A stretch of DNA of 64,000 nucleotides from Candidatus Saccharimonadota bacterium (GTDB taxonomy: Bacteria; Patescibacteriota; Saccharimonadia; Saccharimonadales; Saccharimonadaceae). Under the pieces are notes generated by a model. That model was not told the origin of the DNA, made no database searches, and worked only from the letters and a program-made list of their open reading frames with translations. Numbering within the stretch: the first letter of the stretch is position 1; the number at the start of each line of letters is the position of its first letter. Positions 43,195 through 52,555 of the stretch are shown here, one piece after another. Location: assembly GCA_017531585.1 (NCBI GenBank), contig JAFXKT010000002.1:320203-384202 (forward strand). Direction: 5' to 3'. A program made the translations under genes and the position numbers.

Positions 43195-43635
43195 TTAGAG
43201 ATAAACGCCAGGGCAACCCTGAACCCAATCGCGCACAAATGCTTCTACGTCGCCAAGCGGAGTCAAATTTTTGCACTTATCCGCCTCAACAACGGTAAGA
43301 ACCAAGAAATTACGCCCATCGGGATCGCAGAAAATCGGATTCAGAGTGCATTTTTTGCCGCTTTCATGCACTTTATCAACCTGAGCAAGCACAGCTGATA
43401 CAATGTAGTCCTTGGCCATCTTGTCAGATTTTACCTTGAGTCCGCCAACAGCCAGGTCGCCTTTTTCCGATCTGAATACGAAAGGCACCTTATATTTTCC
43501 CCTGAAGACATCACTTGCAAGCGAGCCAACCGTGCCGTACACGATATGAATCCCCTTATCAAGATACATCAGATCAGCAGCTGTCGAATCCTCGCTGAAA
43601 GCGTCCGTCATAAAGCTACTAGCTTTTCCCATCAT
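43195..43635 (-). CDS. Unknown protein, second gene of a pair
   Basis: A 146-residue protein with alternating beta-type segments (IHIVYGTVGSLASDV, VPFVFRSEKGDLAVGGLKV) and a C-terminal DVEAFVRDWVQGCPGVYL. GGAGGG lies seven bases before the ATG and overlaps the stop region of the upstream gene, so the two are translationally linked. No family recognised. Confidence 0.7.
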   Translation of the reverse strand: MMGKASSFMTDAFSEDSTAADLMYLDKGIHIVYGTVGSLASDVFRGKYKVPFVFRSEKGDLAVGGLKVKSDKMAKDYIVSAVLAQVDKVHESGKKCTLNPIFCDPDGRNFLVLTVVEADKCKNLTPLGDVEAFVRDWVQGCPGVYL

Positions 43636-43649
43636 ACGTCATCCCTCCT

Positions 43650-44051
43650 TCAGACAAGAATATTAGGTCCCTGGTAAGCCAGAAAATGATCCAGCATATC
43701 TTCCACGTTCTTATAGCGTTCTTCAAGACCCAAATCTTCATCGTCTTCAATATCCGAACATTCGTCGACATTAGCGTCAACCGAATACATGTGCATCGTG
43801 CGCCAATCCGAAAACTCAACTCTTACCAAACCATCTTCCATAAGGCTTTTCAGGATGGTCAAGATGAATTCACGCAGCGGAACAATAGAATGTTCCGTAA
43901 TAACGCCGTCGTTCAGATAGACGATAAGTCCCGAGCCAGAATAGCAACAAACCGGAAAACAAGCCAGCTCTTCCGAAATACCAATTGACTGTCCGCCTTC
44001 AGCAACGATAATCCTACCGTCACTAATAAAAATCGAATAAACTATCTTCAT
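43650..44051 (-). CDS. Unknown protein, first gene of a pair
   Basis: A 133-residue protein starting MKIVYSIFISDGRIIVAEGG; the Met is chosen because GGGAGGGGT precedes it, while a Met five codons upstream lies inside that site. The body has FPVCCYSGSGLIVYLNDG and a C-terminal acidic stretch DVEDE-type with DECSDIEDDEDLGL. Reverse-strand TATAGT lies about 100 bases upstream. No family recognised; the acidic segment recalls the gene at 36427. Confidence 0.68.
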   Translation of the reverse strand: MKIVYSIFISDGRIIVAEGGQSIGISEELACFPVCCYSGSGLIVYLNDGVITEHSIVPLREFILTILKSLMEDGLVRVEFSDWRTMHMYSVDANVDECSDIEDDEDLGLEERYKNVEDMLDHFLAYQGPNILV

Positions 44052-44222
44052 ATTGACCCCTCCCATCTTGAAGATATATGAATAAGATTATTGGCACCGA
44101 AAGGTCTAGATTATCTCTAATCAGAATCTTAAGGTACCAAATTGCCCATACTATACCATAAAAACCCTATTCTTCATAGAGCCACCCCTTAAATTTTATC
44201 GATTTCATGGTATAATACTCGC

Positions 44223-45671
44223 ATGACTATTACACGTTTCGCCCCGTCTCCTACGGGATATATCCATATCGGCAATGTCCGCAGCGCAATCTACCCATAT
44301 CTTGTTGCTAAGCAAGAACAGGGAAGCTTTATTCTTCGTATCGAAGATACCGACCAGGCCAGATATGTCGAAGGCGCAACGGAGCTTATTCTTGATACCC
44401 TAAAATGGCTCGGCCTAGAATGGGACGAAGGTCCAGAAAAAGGCGGCGAGCATGGCCCATATTACCAAACTCAGCGCAAAGATCTATATATCGAGTGGGC
44501 GAAGAAACTTATCGCCAAAGGTCGCGCTTATGCCGACACAACCACTCCAGAAGAGATGGCAAAATATCGCGAAGAAGCCCAGAAAGCAAAGAAACCATTC
44601 CTATTCCGCGAACATCGCCCAGAAAACCCACCAGAGTGGAAGCTAGGCATGCCACTACGTTTCAAGGCAGAGCCAAAAGATTACACCTACGAAGACGCTG
44701 TTTATGGCGAGCTCCACATGGGTCCAGAAACTCAGGACGATATTATTCTAATCAAGTCTGACGGTTTGCCAACCTACAACTTCGCACACATCGTTGACGA
44801 TTCTAGCATGGGAATTACTCATATCATGCGCGGTCAGGAATACCTGCCAAGCATGGGTAACTATCTTGCACTTTACGAAGCTCTTGGCGTTCCACGCCCA
44901 GTATTCGTGCATCTTCCACATATTCTTGGCCCAAGCGGCAACAAGAAGCTCAGCAAGCGCGATGGTGCAAAATCCGTCACAGATTACCGCAACGACGGCA
45001 TTCTTCCAGAAGCCATGCTAAACTATCTCGCATGCCTTGGCTGGAACGACGGCACCGAAGACGAGATGTATACCAAAGAAGAGCTTATCGAGAAATTCAA
45101 GCTAGATCGCATTCAGCGCGCTGGTGCTCGTTTTGACGAGACAAAACTCCTCTGGCTCAATGGTCAGTGGATTCGCCGCCGTTATGCCGAAGATCCAAAG
45201 AAACTCTTTGCCGAAACTGCAAATTTCTGGCCAGAAAGCGCCAAGAATGTTTCCGACGAAGAGAAATACAAGATCTTTTGCATTATCTACGACCGCCTCA
45301 AGACTCTTTCCGATCTTCGCACTATGACTACCTATTTCTTCGAAGATCCAACTATCGACATGAGCATGATTCAGACTAACAAAGCCCTCAAAAAGCTTAG
45401 CGAGTCCGAACTCTGCCAAATTCTTAGCGATGCCGCAAATGGCCTATCCGAACTCAACGAATGGTCTGCAGAAATGCTCCAGAACAAGCTTAACGAACTC
45501 ATGGCAAAATCCGAGCAAAAGCCAGCCGTATTCTTTGGCCTTATTCGTCTAAGCGTCAGCTTTGCACCATTTAGCCCGGCTTTGCACGATACTCTAAGCG
45601 TCCTAGGCAAAGAAAAAGCTCTAGCTCGCATGCATGCCGTTGTTACTGCCTTCAAAAACGACCAGCAATAA
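44223..45671 (+). CDS. gltX: Glutamyl-tRNA synthetase
   Basis: A 482-residue class I synthetase: RFAPSPTGYIHIGNVRSA with the HIGH-type motif (HIGN), FILRIEDTDQARY, and KKLSKRDGAKSV with the KMSKS-type motif (about 247). It charges tRNA-Glu; the tRNA-Glu(CTC) and tRNA-Gln genes are in this window, and in bacteria without GlnRS the enzyme would also charge tRNA-Gln for later amidation. TATAAT lies six bases before the ATG, so the mRNA is likely leaderless. Confidence 0.97.
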   Translation: MTITRFAPSPTGYIHIGNVRSAIYPYLVAKQEQGSFILRIEDTDQARYVEGATELILDTLKWLGLEWDEGPEKGGEHGPYYQTQRKDLYIEWAKKLIAKGRAYADTTTPEEMAKYREEAQKAKKPFLFREHRPENPPEWKLGMPLRFKAEPKDYTYEDAVYGELHMGPETQDDIILIKSDGLPTYNFAHIVDDSSMGITHIMRGQEYLPSMGNYLALYEALGVPRPVFVHLPHILGPSGNKKLSKRDGAKSVTDYRNDGILPEAMLNYLACLGWNDGTEDEMYTKEELIEKFKLDRIQRAGARFDETKLLWLNGQWIRRRYAEDPKKLFAETANFWPESAKNVSDEEKYKIFCIIYDRLKTLSDLRTMTTYFFEDPTIDMSMIQTNKALKKLSESELCQILSDAANGLSELNEWSAEMLQNKLNELMAKSEQKPAVFFGLIRLSVSFAPFSPALHDTLSVLGKEKALARMHAVVTAFKNDQQ

Positions 45672-45701
45672 TCACTATCTTTCTTATGCTATACTAAAAG
45701 T

Positions 45702-47066
45702 ATGGAACATAAGACGAAGCCTCCGAAGGCCGGTTTTCAGATAAAAAAGAAACCTGTCCAGGATGACACGCTTATCAAACTTTACGAAGAAAGCGAGCTT
45801 TCAAAAGCTGGCACTAAAACTATTGATGCTACAAAAGAGAAGTCAGTAGAAGACGACGATCTTAGCCGCAATAACGAAGACGTCATTCAAGAAGCGAGCA
45901 AGAAAGACAAGAAGCGCCTCGAAAAACAGGCACAAAAAGACGCGAAAAAACGCGAGAAGTATACTCAGAAAGATCACAAAAAGGCCCTGAAAGCCAAGAA
46001 ATCTGGCGGTTCCAAAATCAAGACATTCATCAAAATTTTTATTCCGCTACTTATCTTAGCAGTTGTTTTTGTTGGCGCATATTTTATCTTTCTTAGCCCA
46101 GAAATTAGCGAAAAATCCAGCGAACAAGGTCAAGCTCAGACCAAAGCGGACGAAATCTATTATTCCAAGCTTACTGGCCGAACAGTCAATCAGAGTCAAG
46201 TTGGCGCCGCAGCGACTTGCGTCATGATCGAGAATAGCCCGGACGCTCGTCCGCAATCTGGCCTAGACGAGGCTGGCGTAGTCTATGAAGCCATCGCCGA
46301 AGGCGGCATCACGAGGTTTATGGCTATTTTCCAAGAAGCCAAGCCACAATATATTGGCCCAGTCCGTAGCGTTCGCATGACTTTTGCTCAATTCGCCAAA
46401 CCATACAACTGTAGTATTGCCCACGTTGGCGGTTCCACAAACGCCCTCAATCTTATTCGCAATAACCCTGAGTTCCGCGATATCGACTATGGCTTTAATG
46501 ACGATTTCTACTGGCGCGCTAGCCATCGCTACGCCCCACACAACGTCTACACGAGCTTCGATAAACTCGACGCTTTAAATCAAGGCCTAGGCTATACAAC
46601 TTCAAACTTCAATGGCTTCACTCGTGTTAAACCAGACACGAAGACTCAGTCGGATAATATCACCGCCAGAACAATCTCTATCACAATGTCTTCAGATATG
46701 TTTAATCCTGTCTATACCTACAACGAAGCTACAAATACTTACGATCGTGGCTATGCGGACGGCGAAACACATGAAGTCGTCTCAGAAAGCGGAGCCATTT
46801 CCCGGATATCACCAGATACGGTTATTGCTATGGAGGTTACCGCAATCGCTCGCTCAGGCGAAGAGCAATACTCAGATTACGTTACGACTGGCAGCGGCAA
46901 AGCCTTTATCTTCCAAAACGGCACCGTTGTAGTAGGCACCTGGGAAAGAACTGACGAAAACAGCGAGCTAAACTTCCTAGACGAAAACGGCAATACTGTA
47001 GCACTAAATCGCGGACAAACCTGGATTACTGCCTATCCAAACAGCAACACTATCACTTGGGAATAA
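45702..47066 (+). CDS. DUF3048 (YerB-like) membrane-anchored protein
   Basis: A 454-residue protein: Lys/Glu-rich cytoplasmic N-terminus (about 1-105), one membrane helix (about 112-132) and an extracellular DUF3048 domain (about 150-454) with CVMIENSPDARPQSGLDEAG, YEAIAEGGITRFMAIF and GPVRSVRMTFAQFA. YerB-like proteins are usually lipoproteins; here the anchor is an N-terminal helix instead. Function of the family is unknown. A TATACT box lies seven bases before the ATG. Confidence 0.87.
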   Translation: MEHKTKPPKAGFQIKKKPVQDDTLIKLYEESELSKAGTKTIDATKEKSVEDDDLSRNNEDVIQEASKKDKKRLEKQAQKDAKKREKYTQKDHKKALKAKKSGGSKIKTFIKIFIPLLILAVVFVGAYFIFLSPEISEKSSEQGQAQTKADEIYYSKLTGRTVNQSQVGAAATCVMIENSPDARPQSGLDEAGVVYEAIAEGGITRFMAIFQEAKPQYIGPVRSVRMTFAQFAKPYNCSIAHVGGSTNALNLIRNNPEFRDIDYGFNDDFYWRASHRYAPHNVYTSFDKLDALNQGLGYTTSNFNGFTRVKPDTKTQSDNITARTISITMSSDMFNPVYTYNEATNTYDRGYADGETHEVVSESGAISRISPDTVIAMEVTAIARSGEEQYSDYVTTGSGKAFIFQNGTVVVGTWERTDENSELNFLDENGNTVALNRGQTWITAYPNSNTITWE

Positions 47067-47080
47067 AGAAAGGACTCCTC

Positions 47081-48217
47081 ATGTACAATACCGACAACCA
47101 AATTCAGAGCTTCGAAACCTTGCCAGGCGAAAGCAAAGCAAACGTCTCGCCAGAGAAAGCCCAAGAACTAGCCGAAAATGCCGCAGCATGGGAAAGCGCC
47201 ATGGCGGATTACAACACGGCTTCTGAAAGCGCACAAGAAGCCATCGAAACTGGCGACGACGCCATGCTAGCCGAGGCTCAGCAGACCCAACAACAAGCCC
47301 AAGAAGCCGTCGAAGCGGCCAACGCCGAGCAAATAGCAGACATTAAAGATATCCAGTCGACCAGCCCAGACAACAATATGACCCCAAGACTAAATAATCC
47401 AAGCAACCCTGTCGCACATGCTTTCGACGAAGCTTGGAGAAACGGTAAGGGCGGGGTAGCCCTAGAAGATGCCTACGACGGAATCCGTGCCCAAAACTCA
47501 GCCGAGAGTTTGCAAGTCGCCGCAGAACAAATCGAGCCAGAAGTCGCCGTAATCACTCGCGAGAATAGCAATACCGGCAATGCAACTATCGAAGCAAACG
47601 AAGATGGCGTTACAGAAGAAGCTGCCGAGCAGCAAAATCTAGAAGAAATCGCCGAAGCCGCTACAGCCGTCGCAATTGGCGCCAAAGCCGAAACAGAACA
47701 AGCCGTTCGAGATTTGAATCATAACCGCACTGAAAGCGCTACATCTGCAGAAGCAAGCCTCGCCGAAGCTCAGGCTCAGTTAAGCCAGCTTCAATCCGAA
47801 GCCCACATGAGCCAGAATGAACAACCAGGCGAAACCCAAGCTCAGAGAACTAGCGAAAACATCATCTCTGAAGCTATAGATATGGTAGATAATGCCGCTA
47901 GCGACCTAGAACAGGCCACAGATCGCCAAGAAGAAAGGCAAGAAGCCGAAGAAAAGAAAGAGGAAATCCGCCGCTTCGAAGAAGAGCAGGCAGAAATCGC
48001 CGCCGCCGAACAGCAGCAAGCAGAAACCCTACAAGAAGCAGAAAATAGCCTTCCCGCAAACGATCAGATCAGTCCAGAAGAAGCTAATGATTATGCCAAA
48101 GGAGATATCTTCAATACTCATACCGACGATACCGAAAACAATCCAGAATATATCGACGACAACAACGCCGAGCAAGAAGACGAATACGAAACTCCACGTC
48201 AAAGCATCTTTGGTTAA
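47081..48217 (+). CDS. Ala/Glu/Gln-rich low-complexity protein
   Basis: A 378-residue hydrophilic protein starting MYNTDNQIQSFETLPGES; the ATG follows AAGAAAGGA. It is dominated by Ala, Glu, Gln and Asn with helical stretches (QQTQQQAQEAVEAANAEQIA, EEKKEEIRRFEEEQAEIAAA) and few hydrophobic residues, with no signal peptide or membrane segment. It is likely mostly coiled coil or disordered. No family recognised. A terminator follows. Confidence 0.7.
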   Translation: MYNTDNQIQSFETLPGESKANVSPEKAQELAENAAAWESAMADYNTASESAQEAIETGDDAMLAEAQQTQQQAQEAVEAANAEQIADIKDIQSTSPDNNMTPRLNNPSNPVAHAFDEAWRNGKGGVALEDAYDGIRAQNSAESLQVAAEQIEPEVAVITRENSNTGNATIEANEDGVTEEAAEQQNLEEIAEAATAVAIGAKAETEQAVRDLNHNRTESATSAEASLAEAQAQLSQLQSEAHMSQNEQPGETQAQRTSENIISEAIDMVDNAASDLEQATDRQEERQEAEEKKEEIRRFEEEQAEIAAAEQQQAETLQEAENSLPANDQISPEEANDYAKGDIFNTHTDDTENNPEYIDDNNAEQEDEYETPRQSIFG

Positions 48218-48221
48218 GCAA

Positions 48222-48254
48222 CAAAGAATCCGCCAACTCGGCGGGTTCTTTTTT
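48222..48254 (+). terminator. Terminator after the Ala/Glu-rich gene
   Basis: AAGAATCCGCC-AACTC-GGCGGGTTCTT followed by TTTT. Confidence 0.9.
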
Positions 48255-48274
48255 GCGCAATTTTTTTGTCGTGC

Positions 48275-48335
48275 TATAATAAACACGTCTATACGACACA
48301 ACATCAACCAAACCATTCTCTTATCGTGATGTTGT
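48275..48335 (+). promoter_or_regulatory. Promoter -10 and leader inverted repeat of the second ABC operon
   Basis: TATAAT (48275-48280) is followed by a leader with ACAACATCA (48298-48306) and its exact complement TGATGTTGT (48327-48335), 20 bases apart. This could be a hairpin or an operator. The first gene starts about 50 bases later at AAAGGAG. Confidence 0.45.
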
Positions 48336-48385
48336 TCTGAGCTACATGATTTAACTTTTATACTTAAAAACTCAAAGGAGTATTA

Positions 48386-49090
48386 ATGAGTACTAATTTT
48401 GTCGAGCTCAGAAACGTGAGCCGCGAGTATCTTATTGGTGGGCAAGAATATAAAGCCCTAAACAAAATCAACCTAACTATCAAAAGAGGAGAACTAGTTG
48501 TAGTCCTCGGACCATCAGGCGCCGGCAAGTCTACGCTTTTGAATATTTTGGGCGGCATGGATTCGCCAACATCTGGCAAAATCGAAGTCGATGGCCACGA
48601 TATTTCCAAGTACAAACCAAAACAATTAACTAAATATCGCGCCGAAAAAGTTGGCTTCATTTTCCAGTTCTACAACATCATGCCAACACTAACAACCGAA
48701 GAGAATGTAAGACTAGTTGAGGACGTCTCCGAAACAGACAAAGACGCCTTAGAAGTCCTGAAAAGCGTCGGTCTAGAAAAACATGCCCACAAATTTCCAA
48801 ACGAACTATCAGGCGGCGAACAACAACGCGTTTCTATTGCACGTGCCGTCATGAAAGATCCAGCGCTTTTGCTCTGCGATGAGCCGACTGGTGCGCTAGA
48901 CTCGAAGACGGGCGTAGAGGTCTTAAAACTCCTCAAGAAGCAATCCGACGAAAATACAACAGTTATTATCGTCACGCATAACGCCCAAATTGCTGAAATC
49001 GCCGACCATATCATTCACTTAAAGAACGGCCAAATCGAACAAGATATCGTCAATAAAAAGCCAAAAGCAATCGACGAAGTGAGCTGGTAA
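48386..49090 (+). CDS. LolD/MacB-type ABC transporter ATP-binding protein
   Basis: A 234-residue ATPase with Walker A GPSGAGKSTL (about 41), Q-loop FQFYNIMP, signature LSGGEQQRVSIA (about 142), Walker B LLLCDEPTGALD and switch His IVTHNAQ. Start supported by CAAAGGAG. It precedes a large FtsX-type permease gene by one base and would power it. Likely role: export of peptides or drugs, or wall-linked signalling, as in BceA-type systems. Confidence 0.93.
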   Translation: MSTNFVELRNVSREYLIGGQEYKALNKINLTIKRGELVVVLGPSGAGKSTLLNILGGMDSPTSGKIEVDGHDISKYKPKQLTKYRAEKVGFIFQFYNIMPTLTTEENVRLVEDVSETDKDALEVLKSVGLEKHAHKFPNELSGGEQQRVSIARAVMKDPALLLCDEPTGALDSKTGVEVLKLLKKQSDENTTVIIVTHNAQIAEIADHIIHLKNGQIEQDIVNKKPKAIDEVSW

Positions 49091-49091
49091 T

Positions 49092-51383
49092 ATGACAAAG
49101 AAAAATATGCTTAGGCGCAAAATGCTACGCGACATGCGTAAGAATTTTTCGCAGTTTATTACAATTTTCTTAATGCTTCTCATTGGCATGATGGCCTATT
49201 CTGGCATCAAAGCCTATATGACAGGCATGCAAGATTCGGCAGACAAATACTACGCCGAAAATAACCTCCAGGATCTAGATGCTTTTGGTAAGCTAACCGA
49301 CAATGACGTAGAGCAAATCAAAAACATTAGACATATCAACAATGCCGAAGGCAAACTATCGTTCTTAACAGAAGTAAAAAACCTTAACGAACGAGATTTG
49401 CAGCTCAACTTCATTAAAACTAACGAAATTTCTAAGTTCCACGTCATCAAAGGTGAGGCTTTTGACGTAAACAAATCCGGCCTCTGGCTTGATCAATACT
49501 TCGCAAAAGAGAATAACCTCAAACTTGGCGATGAACTAGAATTTGAACAAAACGACATCAAGCTAAAAGAGAAGATTATTGGTCTAGTCTACGTTCCGGA
49601 TCATCTTGCCTACGTCAAAGACGAGACCGAAATCTTCCCAGCCCACGACAAATACGGCTTCGCTTACCTTAGCCAAAACGAACTACCAGAAGCAATGAGA
49701 TTCTACTCAAGTATCATGATAGACGTTGACGAAGAAAGTAATCGTAACGCCGCTAAAACCGCAATCACAGACGAAGTAGATAATGTTGTTTCCGTTCTAA
49801 ATACGAAAGACCAATATTCCGCCGCTAGCTACCAGAGCGAAATCGACGAAGGCAAAACCTATGTCGGTATCTTTTCCGGACTTTTCATCGCAATCGCTTT
49901 GCTTTGCGTTGTGACCACCATGGCGCGCATCGTACGTAAAGACCGCACCCAAATCGGCGTCATGAAAGCTCTTGGCTTCAGCGACAAGCGCATCACTTGG
50001 CACTATATTTCCTATGCGCTATTCCTAGCTGTTTTGGGAGCACTTGCAGGCATACTGCTTGGCAACTTCGCCTTCGGCAAGGTCTTCATAGATATGGAAG
50101 CCGCCTTCTTTGAAGTAGCAAACATCCATACCAGTACCGATTCTAGCATCTGGTTCATGGGTATTTTTACGGTCGTTATTACGTGTTTCGTTTGTTATCT
50201 TACTGTTCGCGGTTACACTCGCCAACCAGCCGCAGAAATCTTGCGCGTCGAAAGACCAAAGGTCAAAAGCCGCAGCTTACGCTTTACGACCTCAGGACTG
50301 TTCAAGAAACTTTCCTTCGCATCTCGCTGGAACATTCGCGATATTATTCGCAATAAAGCCCGTACGCTCACCGGCATCGTTGGCGTAATCGGCTGCATGG
50401 TTCTGCTAGTTTGCGGTCTCGGAATTCGCGACACGATAGACAACTATCTAGATATCGAGCTAACTCAAATTAACCATTATAAAAATCGCCTCTATATCTC
50501 CGAGGAAGCAAGTGGCAAACAAATCGAAAAACTCTTTGACGATTACTCTCATGACAGCTCCCAGACGCTTGGAATCGAGATTAAGCGCGACGGAGAACTA
50601 AAAGCCAAAACTATCTTCGTAAACGACGCAGGAGATTCGGTTCGAGTCCTAGACGAAAACTGGAACAAAATGGAACTATCTAGCGACGGCATCTACATGA
50701 CACGCAAACTCGCCGAAACCGAAGGATATAAAGTCGGTGACGAGATAGAGTGGCACATCATGGGCAGTCATACCTACTACCGCACAAAGATCGTTGGCCT
50801 TAATCGCGACCCGCAAAGCCAAAACCTAACCATGACCAGAGCATTCTACGAATCTCTAGATCTTGAATACAAACCAGACTCAATCTATACAGACAAAGCC
50901 GTAGAAGGATTGCCAAATGGCACAGATAGCGTTCAGGCAATCGACAAGGTGCGCGACGGCATGAATCAGATGCTCGACACCATGATGACCATGGTTGTAA
51001 TGCTAATTGTTTTCGCGGCCTTGCTTGGCGCGATTATTATCTACAATATGGGAATCCTGAGCTTCTCGGAAAAGGATTACCAGTTCTCAACGCTCAAAGT
51101 CCTTGGCTTTTCCGACCGCAAGATTGGCCGTATCTTTATTCAGCAAAACCTCTGGATTGCAGTTATTGCTATTATTATCGGCTTGCCAGCTGGCTATGGT
51201 GTAGTGAACTATATCTTTACAGAAGCAATTGGCGATATGTACGATTTCTCGATTGCAATTACTCTTACGACAAGCATCCTGTCGGCGCTAGGCACCTTCA
51301 TCGTCTCGCTAGTCGTCTCGGCATGGCTCACACGCCGTGTTGCCAAAATCGATATGGTCAAGAGTCTAAAAGCTAATGAATAG
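49092..51383 (+). CDS. Large FtsX-domain ABC transporter permease
   Basis: A 763-residue permease with an N-terminal membrane helix (about 18-40), an extracytoplasmic domain (about 45-255), three helices (about 260-285, 310-335, 350-375), a second FtsX unit with its own first helix (about 430-450), outer domain, and three C-terminal helices (about 635-660, 685-710, 725-750). The coupling segments are TQIGVMKALGFSDKRI and YQFSTLKVLGFSDRKI. It pairs with the upstream ATPase. Confidence 0.92.
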   Translation: MTKKNMLRRKMLRDMRKNFSQFITIFLMLLIGMMAYSGIKAYMTGMQDSADKYYAENNLQDLDAFGKLTDNDVEQIKNIRHINNAEGKLSFLTEVKNLNERDLQLNFIKTNEISKFHVIKGEAFDVNKSGLWLDQYFAKENNLKLGDELEFEQNDIKLKEKIIGLVYVPDHLAYVKDETEIFPAHDKYGFAYLSQNELPEAMRFYSSIMIDVDEESNRNAAKTAITDEVDNVVSVLNTKDQYSAASYQSEIDEGKTYVGIFSGLFIAIALLCVVTTMARIVRKDRTQIGVMKALGFSDKRITWHYISYALFLAVLGALAGILLGNFAFGKVFIDMEAAFFEVANIHTSTDSSIWFMGIFTVVITCFVCYLTVRGYTRQPAAEILRVERPKVKSRSLRFTTSGLFKKLSFASRWNIRDIIRNKARTLTGIVGVIGCMVLLVCGLGIRDTIDNYLDIELTQINHYKNRLYISEEASGKQIEKLFDDYSHDSSQTLGIEIKRDGELKAKTIFVNDAGDSVRVLDENWNKMELSSDGIYMTRKLAETEGYKVGDEIEWHIMGSHTYYRTKIVGLNRDPQSQNLTMTRAFYESLDLEYKPDSIYTDKAVEGLPNGTDSVQAIDKVRDGMNQMLDTMMTMVVMLIVFAALLGAIIIYNMGILSFSEKDYQFSTLKVLGFSDRKIGRIFIQQNLWIAVIAIIIGLPAGYGVVNYIFTEAIGDMYDFSIAITLTTSILSALGTFIVSLVVSAWLTRRVAKIDMVKSLKANE

Positions 51384-51390
51384 CAGGATA

Positions 51391-51423
51391 AAAATATACC
51401 CCCAACCTAGGGGGTTATTTTTA
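51391..51423 (+). terminator. Terminator of the second ABC operon
   Basis: AAATATACCCCC-AACCTA-GGGGGTTATTTTT; it overlaps the end of the convergent hydrolase frame. Confidence 0.85.
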
Positions 51424-52179
51424 TTCTTTAGTCATATCCATGACGTATTGAACAGTAATATCTAATTGCTTGTCGGCCGGAATACTCGCTTTTCCGTCGC
51501 CTTTCTGCTCGCCATAGCTACCAAACTGCGCATGATTTCCGCCAGGAATTTCATAAACTATTGCGCTAGATGGCAAATATTTTGCACTCTAGCTTATTTT
51601 CTCGCGATTAATTACATTATCGTTCGAGCCATAAATCTCTAATACTTTCATATCATTCGGCAGTTTAGCAGTCGGATAAGCCGCCAACATAACCAAGCCC
51701 TCTATTCCTTCTGGATGCTCGGCCGCATATTTTGCCGCCATTGCACCACCCATAGAATGGCCGCCAATATACAAATGTTCGTATGGCCGATAGCCTTCAT
51801 CTAGACGACTTACGACATTTTTAAAAGCGTCTTGATTCAATATCGCAAAATTAAATGGCATCTTTACGACCACACAGTTAAGACCGGCTTTAGCCAAGCG
51901 CGACATTAGCGGAGCATAAGCTTTATATTCAACTCGAGCACCAGGGTAGAATACAAGCAAATCATCAGCCTGATCAAGGTTGGTAAACCAAATCTCATTA
52001 TCGTATTGCTCAACGCTAACAATATCCGTGCTTTTCAGACTATTTAGAGCAACACTATCTGCACGATAATAACTTGCAAGATAAACCCCAATCACCAGCA
52101 CAACGACAGCAAATGCCCCACAGATACTAGCGATTATTATCTTCTTCTTATTACTCTTAACTTGTTTCTTCTTAGCCAT
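51421..52179 (-). pseudogene. Alpha/beta hydrolase interrupted by one in-frame TAG
   Basis: The frame from 52179 runs 196 codons (cytoplasmic Lys-rich start, one membrane helix about 14-34, then an alpha/beta hydrolase domain) to a TAG at 51589-51591. The same frame then continues 55 codons to TAA at 51421. The nucleophile elbow GGHSMGGAMAA and the Asp region EIYGSNDNVI are before the stop, while the catalytic His region EIPGGNHAQFGSYG lies after it. Reading through would restore a full 252-residue enzyme, so this is a recent pseudogene, a sequencing or strain variant, or a case of stop read-through. TATAAT lies nine bases before the ATG. Confidence 0.82.
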
Positions 52180-52246
52180 ACTACTTATGATTATATCTTT
52201 TTTACGACATAATTCTTGCCAAAAAGCAAAAACATCATGCTTCCGC

Positions 52247-52275
52247 TTGTAGCATTTTTAGATATGCAATATGCT
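52247..52275 (+). promoter_or_regulatory. Promoter of the HEARO/omega-like RNA
   Basis: TTGTAG (52247-52252) and TATGCT (52270-52275) are 17 bases apart, predicting a start near 52282. TGTAGCAT and ATGCTACA, which overlap the two boxes, are perfect inverted repeats, so the promoter may also be an operator. Confidence 0.55.
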
Positions 52276-52281
52276 ACATGC

Positions 52282-52555
52282 ACGGGAGTTATTGGTAAGC
52301 TTCCGGGGTGTCGAAAAATATGAAAGAATGGAACTCTGCTCGCAGGGGCTTCAACCGAGTAATATTAAGTAAACGGCGATTCTAGGTAGCTAGGAGGCTC
52401 CTGAGAATAGGCAAAGCATGGCTCTGAGGTTAACAATCTTAGGTATGAGTGTGGAGTTGAAGGTACGGTTCCGAAAACCTAAAAGAAAAGTCCGCCGTTA
52501 AGGCAGACGATTCGTAAAACCATTATTAGCGGGGTTCCTAGAGCTCCGCTCTTGT
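52282..52555 (+). ncRNA. HEARO/omega RNA-like structured RNA, no iscB gene in the window
   Basis: A 447-base stretch without ORFs holds one structured RNA. In order it shows AAGCTTCCGGGGTG, ATGGAACTCTGC with hairpin CTCTGC/GCAGGG, CAACCGAGTAA then AAGTAAACGGCG, a stem ATTCT/AGAAT enclosing AGG/CCT, CTGAGG-TTAACAA-TCTTAG, ATGAGTGTGGAGTTGAAG, and GAAAAGTCCGCCGTTAAGGC then AGAC. This order of conserved blocks is what I recall of the HEARO family, the omega RNA of IscB nucleases. About 15 bases precede the scaffold after the predicted start, the right place and size for a 5' guide. A terminator closes the unit and no iscB-like ORF is in the window. Confidence 0.62.

Noticed and set aside
51589-51591. 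TAG reassigned to an amino acid throughout the genome
   Set aside because: TAG ends other genes normally (for example at 6939-6941), so only a local event is supported.
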